Positions 9,806 through 17,330 of a stretch of 64,000 nt of DNA are shown here, piece after piece (the stretch's first letter is position 1; each line of letters opens with the position of its first letter). Position numbers and translations under genes: made by a program. The notes below the pieces were generated by a model. The model saw nothing but the letters and a program-made list of their open reading frames with translations. It was not told where the DNA came from and ran no database searches. Source of the DNA: Alphaproteobacteria bacterium PA2 (lineage in GTDB: Bacteria > Pseudomonadota > Alphaproteobacteria > Caulobacterales > Caulobacteraceae); contig NKIZ01000001.1 of NCBI GenBank assembly GCA_002256425.1, forward strand, positions 682,001 through 746,000, written 5' to 3'.

Positions 9806-10183
9806 TCAATGTTGTGAAATGCTGAGGTTATTGCCTTCGGGATCCAGGAACCAGGCGACCTTGGCGGTTCGATCCGGCGCCGACCAGATACCCAGGTCAT
9901 CCTGATCAAACCCGTCATACCTTTGCATCTGAACGCCCTTGTCGAGCAGCATGCGGGCGGTCTGATGGATATCGGCCACCTCCCAGCCCAGAACCGTGTG
10001 CGGGCTGGGAACATGGTCTGGTATCGGCACAATCCGGAGCGTCGCGCCATTCAGCTCGAACACGTCGGCAAACGCGCTGATTTCGGTGAGGTTCAGCCCA
10101 AGGATGTCCTTGTAAAAGGCCCTGGTTTTTTCCCTGTCCCGTGTGAAGACGAAAGTGACGGGAGGATTCTGGGCGAAGGACAT
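9806..10183 (-). CDS. VOC/glyoxalase-fold protein
   Basis: A 125-residue single vicinal-oxygen-chelate domain: VTFVFTRDREKTRAFYKDIL at the start, the strand ATLRIVPIPDH, GWEVADIHQTARMLLDKGV in the middle and KVAWFLDPEGNNLSI at the end. Members are metal-dependent lyases, dioxygenases or antibiotic-binding proteins. The metal ligands typical of glyoxalase I are not all obvious, so the activity is unknown. An AAAGGT ribosome binding site precedes the ATG. It lies upstream of the GNAT gene on the same strand, 51 bases apart, so they may be co-transcribed. Confidence 0.82.
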   Translation of the reverse strand: MSFAQNPPVTFVFTRDREKTRAFYKDILGLNLTEISAFADVFELNGATLRIVPIPDHVPSPHTVLGWEVADIHQTARMLLDKGVQMQRYDGFDQDDLGIWSAPDRTAKVAWFLDPEGNNLSISQH

Positions 10184-10348
10184 TGCGGCGACCTTTCACA
10201 TCGCAGTCCGCCACGACCGGCGGAAACGGCTCGGGCCCGACAAACATGACCGCAGCAGCAGTCGCGGTGTGGGTATACCCGAAGTGTCGGCCCAGTCAGC
10301 GTCGTCCGTCAACCCGGACCTCTGGTCAGTGCATGCCCGCTTCAGGAC

Positions 10349-10783
10349 CTACCCGAACCTGCGTTGCCGCTCGGCTCCGACGTCCTGGCCGCAATAGGTG
10401 GCGAAGGCCTCGATGAGGGTGTCCGGGGAAATGGGCTTGGCCAGGGCGCCGTCGAATTCGTCGGGCAGGAGGAGTTCGTCAAAGGCTTCCTGTCCTGCGG
10501 AGAAGGCCAGGATAGGCGCATTCCGGTTGGGACCGTCGCTGGAGCGGATGATCCTTACTGCCTCATCGCCGTCCATGCCGGGCATCTTCAGATCCAGCAG
10601 GATCAGGTCGAAGGCTACGGTGGCGGCAGAGTCCACGGCCTCGCGACCATCGACTGCTTCGGTGACCGAGGCGCCCAGGGGCTCAAGGATCCGACGGACG
10701 AACTCACGGTTTACGGGGTGGTCGTCCGCCACAAGCACCTTGAATGGCGATGCCTGACCGGCGTCGGTTTCGTATTCGGCCAT
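10349..10783 (-). CDS. Stand-alone receiver-domain response regulator
   Basis: A 144-residue protein with one receiver domain and no output domain. It shows VLVADDHPVNREFVRRIL (acidic pocket), the phospho-acceptor aspartate in FDLILLDLKMPGMDGDEA, a serine-type switch position in ILAFSAG and the lysine in GALAKPISPDTLIEAF. The N-terminal form with HPVNRE resembles the receivers of hybrid kinases, so it may act in a phosphorelay rather than as a CheY. No kinase is adjacent, so it is an orphan here. GGAGGG precedes the ATG. Confidence 0.87.
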   Translation of the reverse strand: MAEYETDAGQASPFKVLVADDHPVNREFVRRILEPLGASVTEAVDGREAVDSAATVAFDLILLDLKMPGMDGDEAVRIIRSSDGPNRNAPILAFSAGQEAFDELLLPDEFDGALAKPISPDTLIEAFATYCGQDVGAERQRRFG

Positions 10784-10878
10784 CGTGCCCTCCGCTTAAC
10801 CGGGACAGTGCTGATTTCTGATTCGAAACATGCTCCCGGATTGGTTTCCGGTCCGATAACGAGGCCCGCAATTTCGCC

Positions 10879-11271
10879 TCAGGCGGCGAAGGCCTGGCGG
10901 ACGTCGGTTTCCGGCTGGTAGGCGCCTTCATCCCACAGCGAGTCCCACTCGGCCCAGCGGGCGGAGGCGTCGCGGAGGCGGGCGTCGTCGCGGACCTGGA
11001 TCACCTGGCCTTCGGTTTCATCCCAGTCGACGGTGAGGTCGGCGAGACGGTAGTCATCCCGTCCCAGCTTGCCCTGCGCCTGCAGGCGCTCGACCATGTC
11101 CGAACTGATCCTCAGGCGCAGCCGCCCGCCTGGAAGGCGGGTCGCTTGATCGGCATGGGTGATCAGGCGAGAGATCATCTCCGGGCTGGCCGCCTGAAGG
11201 GGCCTGCGCACGTCGAACAGGAACAGCGGTTCAACCGGGCGGGTTTGGCGGATCGCGTGAACATTCGACAT
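10879..11271 (-). CDS. Conserved-looking hypothetical protein, divergent from WYL regulator
   Basis: A 130-residue protein I do not recognise. The ATG at 11271 has AAAGGA 8 bases upstream; an in-frame extension to 11382 would run into the neighbour's promoter and is rejected. The sequence is soluble and charged, with FLFDVRRPLQAASPEMISRL near the start, a RLRLRISSDMVERLQAQGKL segment, and a Trp- and Asp-rich second half (WDETEG, RWAEWDSLWDEGAY). There is no signal peptide or membrane segment. It is transcribed away from the WYL regulator across a 102-base gap containing an inverted repeat, so it is a likely target of that regulator. Confidence 0.7.
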   Translation of the reverse strand: MSNVHAIRQTRPVEPLFLFDVRRPLQAASPEMISRLITHADQATRLPGGRLRLRISSDMVERLQAQGKLGRDDYRLADLTVDWDETEGQVIQVRDDARLRDASARWAEWDSLWDEGAYQPETDVRQAFAA

Positions 11272-11319
11272 GGGATGGTCCTTTCGTTTCGGCAGGATCA
11301 CTCTGGGCTGGCGTTGCGA

Positions 11320-11341
11320 CAAAAACGGACGTAAGTTTTTG
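11320..11341. promoter_or_regulatory. Inverted repeat in divergent promoter, probable WYL operator
   Basis: Perfect 7-base arms caaaaac (11320-11326) and gtttttg (11335-11341) with an 8-base spacer, midway between the divergent start codons at 11271 and 11374. The flanking region is the most AT-rich nearby. A regulator acting on both genes could bind here. I could not assign -35/-10 boxes confidently. Confidence 0.5.
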
Positions 11342-11373
11342 CTATGTTCTCTTTTTCGTGCTGAGGCCGTTTC

Positions 11374-12354
11374 ATGCGTCATGAGAAAGCCACCCGCCTT
11401 CTGGAACTCGCCCGACGACTGGCAGGTTCCGCAGAGGGGCTCACCCTGGACGAGATGGCTGCTGCCATGGGGGTTGGCCGACGGACCGCCGAACGCATGC
11501 GCGACGCCGTCCGCGACGCCTTTCCCCAGATGGAGGAGGTGGAGGATCCGCCAACCCGGCGCTGGCGAATTCCCGCCGGCCTTGACGGCGTCTTCCAGGC
11601 GCCCACCGCCGATGAGTTCGCTGCCCTGCGCGCAGCGGCCGAATACTTTCGGAGCATAGGCGCACAGGCCCGGGCGAAGGCCCTGGGCAATCTGGAGCAG
11701 AAGGTCCTGTCAGCCATGCGGGCCGGCGTGCGGCGCAAGCTGGCGCCTGACCTTGAGGCCCTGCTGGAATCCCAGACCCTGGCCATTCACGCCGGTCCGC
11801 GCCCATTCGAGGATGAGGCGGTGCTCAGCGCTGTGCGGGAGGCGATCATGTCCCTGCACCGCCTTCGTTTCAAATATGACGGCGGCTCCACGCCCGGGCG
11901 GGAGCGGGTGGTGACGCCCTTCGGCCTGATGTTCGGCCGGGCCAATTATCTGGTGGGGGCCGAGGGCGAGTCCGTCGAGCCACGCACCTGGCGGCTGGAT
12001 CGCCTGCGCGACATCGAGGTGACGGATATTCCCGGGGCGCGTCCGGCTGGCTTTACCCTCCAGGCCTTCCAGGAGCGGAGCTTCGGCATCTATCAGGACG
12101 AGGTGGAGGACATCCGCCTGCGCATCCTGCCCCACGGTGCTGAGGAAGCCATGGGCTGGCGCTTTCACCCGTCCCAGGTTCTCACCCCCCAGGCCGACGG
12201 GTCGGTGCTCGCCGCCTTCCGGGCCGGGGGCATGCGGGAGCTGGCCTGGCACCTCTTCACCTGGGGCGACAAGGTCGAGATCCTGGCGCCTGAACGGCTG
12301 AAGACCGTCATGCGTCAGGAACTGCAGATGGCCCTGCTGGCCCACAGGGTCTAG
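11374..12354 (+). CDS. WYL-domain transcriptional regulator (YafY/PafC-like)
   Basis: A 326-residue regulator. The N-terminal helix-turn-helix (about 5-60) reads LLELARRL, LTLDEMAAAMGVGRRTAERMRDAV. A linker helix region follows, then a WYL domain (about 145-230) with LHRLRFKYDG, VTPFGLMFGRANYLVGA and TWRLDRLRDIEVTD, and a C-terminal WCX extension ending in ETVMRQELQ-like sequence (LKTVMRQELQMALL). WYL regulators sense ligands such as nucleic acids and often control DNA-damage or defence genes. Here the only gene under obvious control is the divergent unknown gene. GAGG lies 9 bases before the ATG. Its end overlaps the convergent Arc-type gene. Confidence 0.88.
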   Translation: MRHEKATRLLELARRLAGSAEGLTLDEMAAAMGVGRRTAERMRDAVRDAFPQMEEVEDPPTRRWRIPAGLDGVFQAPTADEFAALRAAAEYFRSIGAQARAKALGNLEQKVLSAMRAGVRRKLAPDLEALLESQTLAIHAGPRPFEDEAVLSAVREAIMSLHRLRFKYDGGSTPGRERVVTPFGLMFGRANYLVGAEGESVEPRTWRLDRLRDIEVTDIPGARPAGFTLQAFQERSFGIYQDEVEDIRLRILPHGAEEAMGWRFHPSQVLTPQADGSVLAAFRAGGMRELAWHLFTWGDKVEILAPERLKTVMRQELQMALLAHRV

Positions 12355-12512
12355 GGCTTGGGGGCGGCGCCTCTCTTCTGCAGGGCTTCCCGCAGCAGGA
12401 TTTCCATCTGGGCGTTGACCGAGCGTAGCTCGGCCGCCGCCAGCTTTTCCACGGCCTCGATGATTTCGGGGTTCACCCGGATCAGGAAGGCCCGCTTTTC
12501 GCCGCGCGCCAC
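12351..12512 (-). CDS. Small Arc-type ribbon-helix-helix DNA-binding protein
   Basis: A 53-residue gene starting at a GTG three bases after the SPFH stop codon. The product has one strand and two helices in Arc/MetJ order: KRAFLIRVNPEIIEAVEKLA then ELRSVNAQMEILLREAL. It closely resembles the P22 Arc plan, including the RSVN turn between the helices. Such proteins dimerise and bind tandem operator sites through the N-terminal strand. Lacking a clear ribosome binding site, it is probably translated by coupling from the SPFH gene. A triple 11-bp repeat over the operon promoter (13423-13460) is its likely target, so the operon is probably autoregulated. No toxin partner is visible. Confidence 0.88.
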   Translation of the reverse strand: MARGEKRAFLIRVNPEIIEAVEKLAAAELRSVNAQMEILLREALQKRGAAPKP

Positions 12513-12515
12513 GAC

Positions 12516-13400
12516 CTAACCGTAGAGGGTGCCGGTATTGACCACCGGCTGGGCGTCTCGATCGCCGCAGAGCACCACCAGCAGGTTGGAGACCATGGTG
12601 GCCTTCCGCTCATCGTCCAGGTGGACGACATTGCGTTCAGACAGCTGAGCCAGGGCGGTTTCGACCATGCTGACGGCGCCTTTGACAATGGTCCGTCGGG
12701 CCGCCAGCACCGCCTCGGCCTGCTGACGCCGCAGCATGGCGCCGGCGATTTCCGGGGAATAGGCCAGGTGCATCAGATGGGTTTCATCAATGGCTATGCC
12801 GGCCACCCGGACCCGCTCCTGCAGGTCAGCCCGCAGGCGCTCGCCGACGATTTCGGCGTCCGAGCGCAGGGTCGGTTCAGCCTCCTCGCCGTGGTCATAG
12901 GCATAGTGGCGGGCGACCTCCCGCAGGGCCGTCTCCATCTGGATGGTCATGAAGGCGGAATAATCGTCCACGTCGAACAGGGCCTGGGCTTGATCCTGGA
13001 TCCGCCAGACCACGTTTGCAGCGATCTCGATGGGGTTGCCCTGCTTGTCATTGACCTTGAGGGTCTCGCTGGTGACGTTGCGCACCCGCATGGAAACCTT
13101 GCGGCGGCCATACCAGGGCAGGACCCAGCGCAGACCGGTTGTCCGGTCCGTGCCCTTGTAGTTTCCGAACAGGGTGACCGCCACGGCCTCATTGGGCTGG
13201 ATGGTGTAGAATCCGGCAATCGTGATGAAGCTGCACACGAGCAAGAGCATGCCGGCCAGGAAAAACAGTGACGAGAAGGCCGACAGGACATTTATGCAAT
13301 AGAGCCCGCTCAGCGCGCCGAGCAGGAGGGCCATCAATACGACGCCGCCATTGATCCCGCCCCCAGGGCGCTCCACGCTGCGGTTGATAGAGTCCGACAT
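12516..13400 (-). CDS. SPFH-domain (stomatin/prohibitin-like) membrane protein
   Basis: A 294-residue membrane-anchored protein. Two hydrophobic segments (about 19-36 and 41-64) are followed by an SPFH domain (about 65-270): FYTIQPNEAVAVTLFGNYKG, GLRWVLPWYGRRKVSMRVRN, NPIEIAANVVWRI, then the helical AGAMLRRQQAEAVLAARRTI. Such proteins assemble into oligomeric membrane microdomain scaffolds. Length and two hairpin-like segments match the bacterial slr1106-type prohibitin group. The ATG at 13400 has GAGGATG about 8 bases upstream; a longer in-frame start at 13460 would run through the promoter and is rejected. It is followed directly by the Arc-type gene. Confidence 0.88.
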   Translation of the reverse strand: MSDSINRSVERPGGGINGGVVLMALLLGALSGLYCINVLSAFSSLFFLAGMLLLVCSFITIAGFYTIQPNEAVAVTLFGNYKGTDRTTGLRWVLPWYGRRKVSMRVRNVTSETLKVNDKQGNPIEIAANVVWRIQDQAQALFDVDDYSAFMTIQMETALREVARHYAYDHGEEAEPTLRSDAEIVGERLRADLQERVRVAGIAIDETHLMHLAYSPEIAGAMLRRQQAEAVLAARRTIVKGAVSMVETALAQLSERNVVHLDDERKATMVSNLLVVLCGDRDAQPVVNTGTLYG

Positions 13401-13422
13401 GATTTTCATCCTCATGAAAATG

Positions 13423-13460
13423 GATATCGAAGTGATATCACTTTCATATCGGAATTCCAA
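13423..13460 (-). promoter_or_regulatory. Promoter overlapped by tandem 11-bp repeats (SPFH/Arc operon)
   Basis: Read on the minus strand, TTGGAA (13455-13460) and TATCAC (13432-13437) are separated by 17 bases, matching a sigma-70-type promoter. Overlapping it on the plus strand are three ATATC units, at 13424, 13435 and 13446, spaced exactly 11 bp, and a perfect 14-base palindrome aagtgatatcactt (13430-13443). Units at one-helical-turn spacing suit cooperative binding by a ribbon-helix-helix repressor such as the operon's own Arc-type product. Confidence 0.65.
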
Positions 13461-13466
13461 GGCGGG

Positions 13467-15116
13467 CTAGTTGGCGCCTTCCAGCAGGCGTCGGGCGATC
13501 ACCTGGGCCTGGATCTCGCCGGCGCCTTCAAAGATGTTCAGGATACGGGCGTCGGCCAGCAGGCGGCTGGCGGGCTGTTCGACAGCGAAGCCCGTCCCCC
13601 CATGGATCTGGACCCCATTGTCGGCGCAGGCCCAGGCGATGCGGGCGGCGGTCAGCTTGGCCATGCCGGCCTCAAGATCACAGCGCCGCCCTTCGTCCTT
13701 GGCCCGGGCGGCGAACCAGGCCAGTCGCCTGGTGCCCAGGAGCTCGGCCGCCATCATGGCCAGCTTGTTGGCCACCCGCGGGAAGTTTGCGATGGGCTGG
13801 CCGAATTGCCGCCTTTGCAGGGCATAGTCCAGGGCCGTGTCCAGGGCCGCCTGGCCCACCCCGATGGCCCGGGCCGCCGTCTGGATCCGGGCGCTCTCGA
13901 AGGTCGCCATCAGCTGTGAAAAGCCCTGACCCTGGACGCCGCCCAGCACATTGGCGTCGGCGACTTCGAAGCCGTCGAAGGCGATCTCGTATTCCTTCAT
14001 GCCGCGATAGCCGATGACCCCGATCTCTCCGCCGGACATGCCGGGCGCGGGGAAGGGATCAGCGACAGTTCCCCGGGGCTTTTCCGCCAGCAGCATGGTC
14101 AGGCCGCGATGGTCCTTCGAGGCCGGATCGGTGCGGACCAGAAGGGTCATGACATCCGCCCGGGCCGCATGGGTGATCCAGGTCTTGGCGCCTGTCACCT
14201 TCCAGATATCGCCCGCCTTCTCGGCCCGGGTGCGCAGGGCGCCGAGGTCTGATCCGGTCTCCGGCTCGGTGAAGACCGCTGTCGGAATGATTTCGCCGCT
14301 GGTGATCCTGTCCAGGAACCGGGCCTTCTGGTCATCCGTACCGTGAGCCAGGATCAGCTCCACAGCAATCTCCGACCGGGTGCCCAGGGACCCGGCGCCG
14401 ATCCAGCCCCGGGACAGGGCCTCCGACACCACGCACATGGCGATCTTGCCAAGGCCTGATCCGCCATGATCCTCGGGCGCGGTCAGACCGAACACGCCAA
14501 GGTCAGCCAGTTCCTTCAGGAGTTCGATGGGGATCAGCTCATCACGCAGGTGCCAGCCCTGGGCGAAGGGGGTGACCTTCTGGGCGGTGAAGGCGGTGAA
14601 CTGGTCGGCGATCTGCTGAAGGGTTTCATCCAGACCGGTGGCCTCAAGGGACATCCGGCCCCGGGCGCCGTCCAGCAGTTCCACAATGCGGGTCTTCACC
14701 CCCTGGCCAGCCCCGGGACGAAGAGCGTCGATCAGGGTCAGGAACTGCGATCCATCAAGGCCCAGATCGCCCGGCCGGAAGACCTCGCCCTGGTTCATGG
14801 GGACGCCGCCCGCCAGCTGGCTCAGGTATTCAAAGGCCAGGAGCTGGGCGGGCAGGGCCTCATTCTCGGTCAGGCGTCCGGTCTGCGCCAGATCCCCCGC
14901 CCAGGCCGCCGTCTGCCGCAGGGTCTGTGCATAGGCCGCCGCCCAGGCAAGGCCGTGAACGACGTGCTGCTCGGCGTCCAGGGCCCGCCTGTCCACTTTC
15001 CCGTCCGGCGCGACCTTCTCCGCCACCTGTCGTCGGGCGTCGTCAGCAAAGGCCTCCGCAGCCAGGGCCGCGCGGTCCAGAAGGGAGATCAGGTCAGGAA
15101 GGATCAGGTCGCTCAT
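13467..15116 (-). CDS. mcd: Probable (2S)-methylsuccinyl-CoA dehydrogenase (long acyl-CoA dehydrogenase)
   Basis: A 549-residue flavoprotein. An acyl-CoA dehydrogenase core occupies about 160-545 (FTEPETGSDLGALRTRA, VTGAKTWITHAARAD, RRQFGQPIANFPRVANKLA, NGVQIHGGTGFAVEQPASRL), with the catalytic glutamate in IFEGAGEIQAQVIARRLL. It is preceded by an N-terminal helical extension of about 150 residues containing GGVPMNQGEVFRPGDLGLDG. That extension and total length match Mcd of the ethylmalonyl-CoA pathway for acetyl-CoA assimilation. The other pathway genes (ccr, ecm) are not in the window, so the assignment rests on architecture. It precedes the SPFH gene with a 66-base gap. Confidence 0.7.
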   Translation of the reverse strand: MSDLILPDLISLLDRAALAAEAFADDARRQVAEKVAPDGKVDRRALDAEQHVVHGLAWAAAYAQTLRQTAAWAGDLAQTGRLTENEALPAQLLAFEYLSQLAGGVPMNQGEVFRPGDLGLDGSQFLTLIDALRPGAGQGVKTRIVELLDGARGRMSLEATGLDETLQQIADQFTAFTAQKVTPFAQGWHLRDELIPIELLKELADLGVFGLTAPEDHGGSGLGKIAMCVVSEALSRGWIGAGSLGTRSEIAVELILAHGTDDQKARFLDRITSGEIIPTAVFTEPETGSDLGALRTRAEKAGDIWKVTGAKTWITHAARADVMTLLVRTDPASKDHRGLTMLLAEKPRGTVADPFPAPGMSGGEIGVIGYRGMKEYEIAFDGFEVADANVLGGVQGQGFSQLMATFESARIQTAARAIGVGQAALDTALDYALQRRQFGQPIANFPRVANKLAMMAAELLGTRRLAWFAARAKDEGRRCDLEAGMAKLTAARIAWACADNGVQIHGGTGFAVEQPASRLLADARILNIFEGAGEIQAQVIARRLLEGAN

Positions 15117-15209
15117 CAGGCCACCATATCCATCACCTCAGGCCGATCCAACCTTGCCCCGACGTCCACCTGCCGATACCCCTTTTGCAACCCACACGGA
15201 GACTCCCCC

Positions 15210-15839
15210 ATGCTTGTCGTCCATCACCTCAATGACTCCCGTTCCCAGCGCATTCTGTGGCTGCTGGAAGAGCTGAACCTGCCCTACGAAATCAAGTTCT
15301 ATGCCCGGGACGCCGCCACCCGCCTGGCCCCGCCGGAACTCACGGCAGTCCACCCCCTTGGAAAGTCCCCGGTGGTGACCGAGGGCGATCACACCGTCAT
15401 CGAGTCCGGCGCCATCATCGACTACATCATCCGGCGCCACGCAGAAGGCCGTCTGGCGCCCGATCCCAAGAGCTTCGACTATGATGTCTGCCAGCAGTGG
15501 CTGCACTATGCCGAAGGCTCGGCCATGCTGCCCCTCATGCTGAACATGTATGTCATGCGTCTGGGCGAGGCCGGCGCCGGCCTGCATCCGCGCATCCAGA
15601 GCGAGATCGCCAATCACCTCGGCTATGTGGAAAAGTCCCTGGCCGGGAAGGACTGGCTGATGGGCGAATTCTCAGCCGCCGACGTCCAGATGAGCTTTGT
15701 GGGCGAAGTCACCGGGGCCTTCGGACTCTATGAGACCTATCCGAACATCGCCGCCTGGGTGAAGCGCTTCCAGGCTCGCCCCGCCTACCGCACAGCCCTG
15801 ACCAAGGGCGGCCCCTACAACATGGGTCCCAAGGACTAA
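15210..15839 (+). CDS. Glutathione S-transferase
   Basis: A 209-residue GST. The N-terminal thioredoxin-like domain shows HHLNDSRSQRILWLLEELNL with the S-R-S motif at the glutathione thiol position, the cis-proline GKSPVV and the glutamate/serine pair ESGAIIDYI. The C-terminal helical domain contains the N-capping-type SAADVQMSF and ends in AWVKRFQARPAYRTAL. GGAG lies 8 bases before the ATG; the frame is open far upstream, but that stretch is antisense to mcd. It fits a detoxification or maleylacetoacetate-type GST; the substrate is unknown. Confidence 0.93.
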   Translation: MLVVHHLNDSRSQRILWLLEELNLPYEIKFYARDAATRLAPPELTAVHPLGKSPVVTEGDHTVIESGAIIDYIIRRHAEGRLAPDPKSFDYDVCQQWLHYAEGSAMLPLMLNMYVMRLGEAGAGLHPRIQSEIANHLGYVEKSLAGKDWLMGEFSAADVQMSFVGEVTGAFGLYETYPNIAAWVKRFQARPAYRTALTKGGPYNMGPKD

Positions 15840-15845
15840 AGCTTC

Positions 15846-17222
15846 CTAAGCCTCCGCCTGACCCTTGGTCGGGCGGGGGCCCCACGGGGTCATGGCGACA
15901 AATCCCGCTGTGGCCAGGCCCATGATCGCCATGGCTGCAGCCACAAGGGCGAACAGGGCCCATGGCGGCGCCTGTTGGGACACGAGCGCCCAGCCGCCAA
16001 ATCCGACAACGGCCATGCGGAGGGTGCCGGCCAGCAAGGGGCCCATGATCCGTCCAGCGCCCTGGGATGCGAAATAGAGCGCCAGGCTCATGCCGAAAAA
16101 GGCGAAGGTCGGCCCGACGAAGTGCAGGTAGAGTGAAGCTGCAGCCCTGACGCCCTCATCCTTCGAGAAGATATTGACCCAAAGGCCGGGGGAGAGGCTC
16201 AGCAACAGACCCAGGGACCCTAGCCCAATGGCCGCCATGACGCCGGCAGTCCATGCGACCTTCCGGGCGCGGGCGACGTCACGGGCGCCTATGGCGAGGC
16301 CGACCATGGGCAGGGCCGCGACGCCCACCGAGAAGGCGACCGGCACCAACAGGAATTCCAGGCGCGAGCCGATGCCGTAACCCGCCAGGGTCTGGACGCC
16401 GAACCGCGCCGCAATGGCGGTGATGATCAGAACCGTTCCGACGGTCTGGATGGGCGAAAGCAGGGCCGGCCCGCCGACCTTCAGAATGTCCATGAACTGG
16501 TCGGCGCTGAGCGGCCCAAAAACCTTGAGGCGCACGCGCGCCTTTGGCGAGGTCAGCATGAGGAACATCAGCAGGCAGCTCAGGATCGAAATCGAAACCT
16601 GCCCAAGGCCGACGCCGACTATGCCCAGGGCAGGCGCGGGGCCCCATCCAAAGCAAAGGCCGCCGCCAATCACCACCTGCAGCGCTGCGCCCCCCAGCAT
16701 GATGGCGGCGGGACCGGACATGTTTCCCGACCCCCGGAGCACGGAGGCAAAGATGTTGCTCAGCCATACCGAGGCTGCGGCCGCGAAGACAACCGCCGCA
16801 TAAACCGTCGCAAGGTGCAGGGTCTCGCCCTTGCCTCCCAGCAAGGCGAAAAGGTTCTTGCCGAAGCCGGACAGCAGGACAGTAAAGAACAAACCCATGA
16901 CCAGGCCGATCACCAGGCCGTGCCGCGCCAGGCTCGCAGCCCTGGCATTGTCCTCTGCGCCAAGGGCGCGGCTGACCGCCGATGAAACGCCTCCGCCCAT
17001 GGCGCCGGCGCTCATCATCCCCATCAGCATGATCAGGGGCAGGACCAGAGCCGAAGCGGCCAGATTCTCCGGCCCCAGTCGCCCGATATAGGCGGTTTCC
17101 GCGATCGAGACAGCGGTCGTGGCCATCATGCCCAGCAGGTTCGGCGCGGCCAGTTTCGCCAGGGTTCCGGCCACGGGCGCGGTCAGCAGGGGATTGGTGC
17201 TTGGGGGAGTCGCTTCAACCAT
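15846..17222 (-). CDS. MATE family efflux transporter
   Basis: A 458-residue inner-membrane exporter with about twelve hydrophobic segments in two pseudo-repeats. MATE features are KLAAPNLLGMMATTAVSIAETAYIGRLG in repeat one, the GGVSSAVSRALGAEDNARA loop, and GYGIGSRLEFLLVPVAFSVG with AIGARDVARARKVAW in repeat two. It would export cationic or amphipathic compounds by proton or sodium antiport. It converges with the GST gene with only six bases between the stop codons and diverges from the M20 peptidase gene. Confidence 0.92.
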   Translation of the reverse strand: MVEATPPSTNPLLTAPVAGTLAKLAAPNLLGMMATTAVSIAETAYIGRLGPENLAASALVLPLIMLMGMMSAGAMGGGVSSAVSRALGAEDNARAASLARHGLVIGLVMGLFFTVLLSGFGKNLFALLGGKGETLHLATVYAAVVFAAAASVWLSNIFASVLRGSGNMSGPAAIMLGGAALQVVIGGGLCFGWGPAPALGIVGVGLGQVSISILSCLLMFLMLTSPKARVRLKVFGPLSADQFMDILKVGGPALLSPIQTVGTVLIITAIAARFGVQTLAGYGIGSRLEFLLVPVAFSVGVAALPMVGLAIGARDVARARKVAWTAGVMAAIGLGSLGLLLSLSPGLWVNIFSKDEGVRAAASLYLHFVGPTFAFFGMSLALYFASQGAGRIMGPLLAGTLRMAVVGFGGWALVSQQAPPWALFALVAAAMAIMGLATAGFVAMTPWGPRPTKGQAEA

Positions 17223-17330
17223 CCGAAATCCTAGACCTCAAATGCAGGAATGCGAAAGCCTGACCTAGGGGCGCCGCCTTCCGGTCGGTTCCCGGTGGGG
17301 CTAGGATGGTGCAAAATCCGGAGACGTCCG

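Noticed and set aside
14466-15209. Long in-frame extension upstream of the GST start
   Set aside because: It is antisense to mcd; the GST fold begins at the ATG at 15210, which has a GGAG site.
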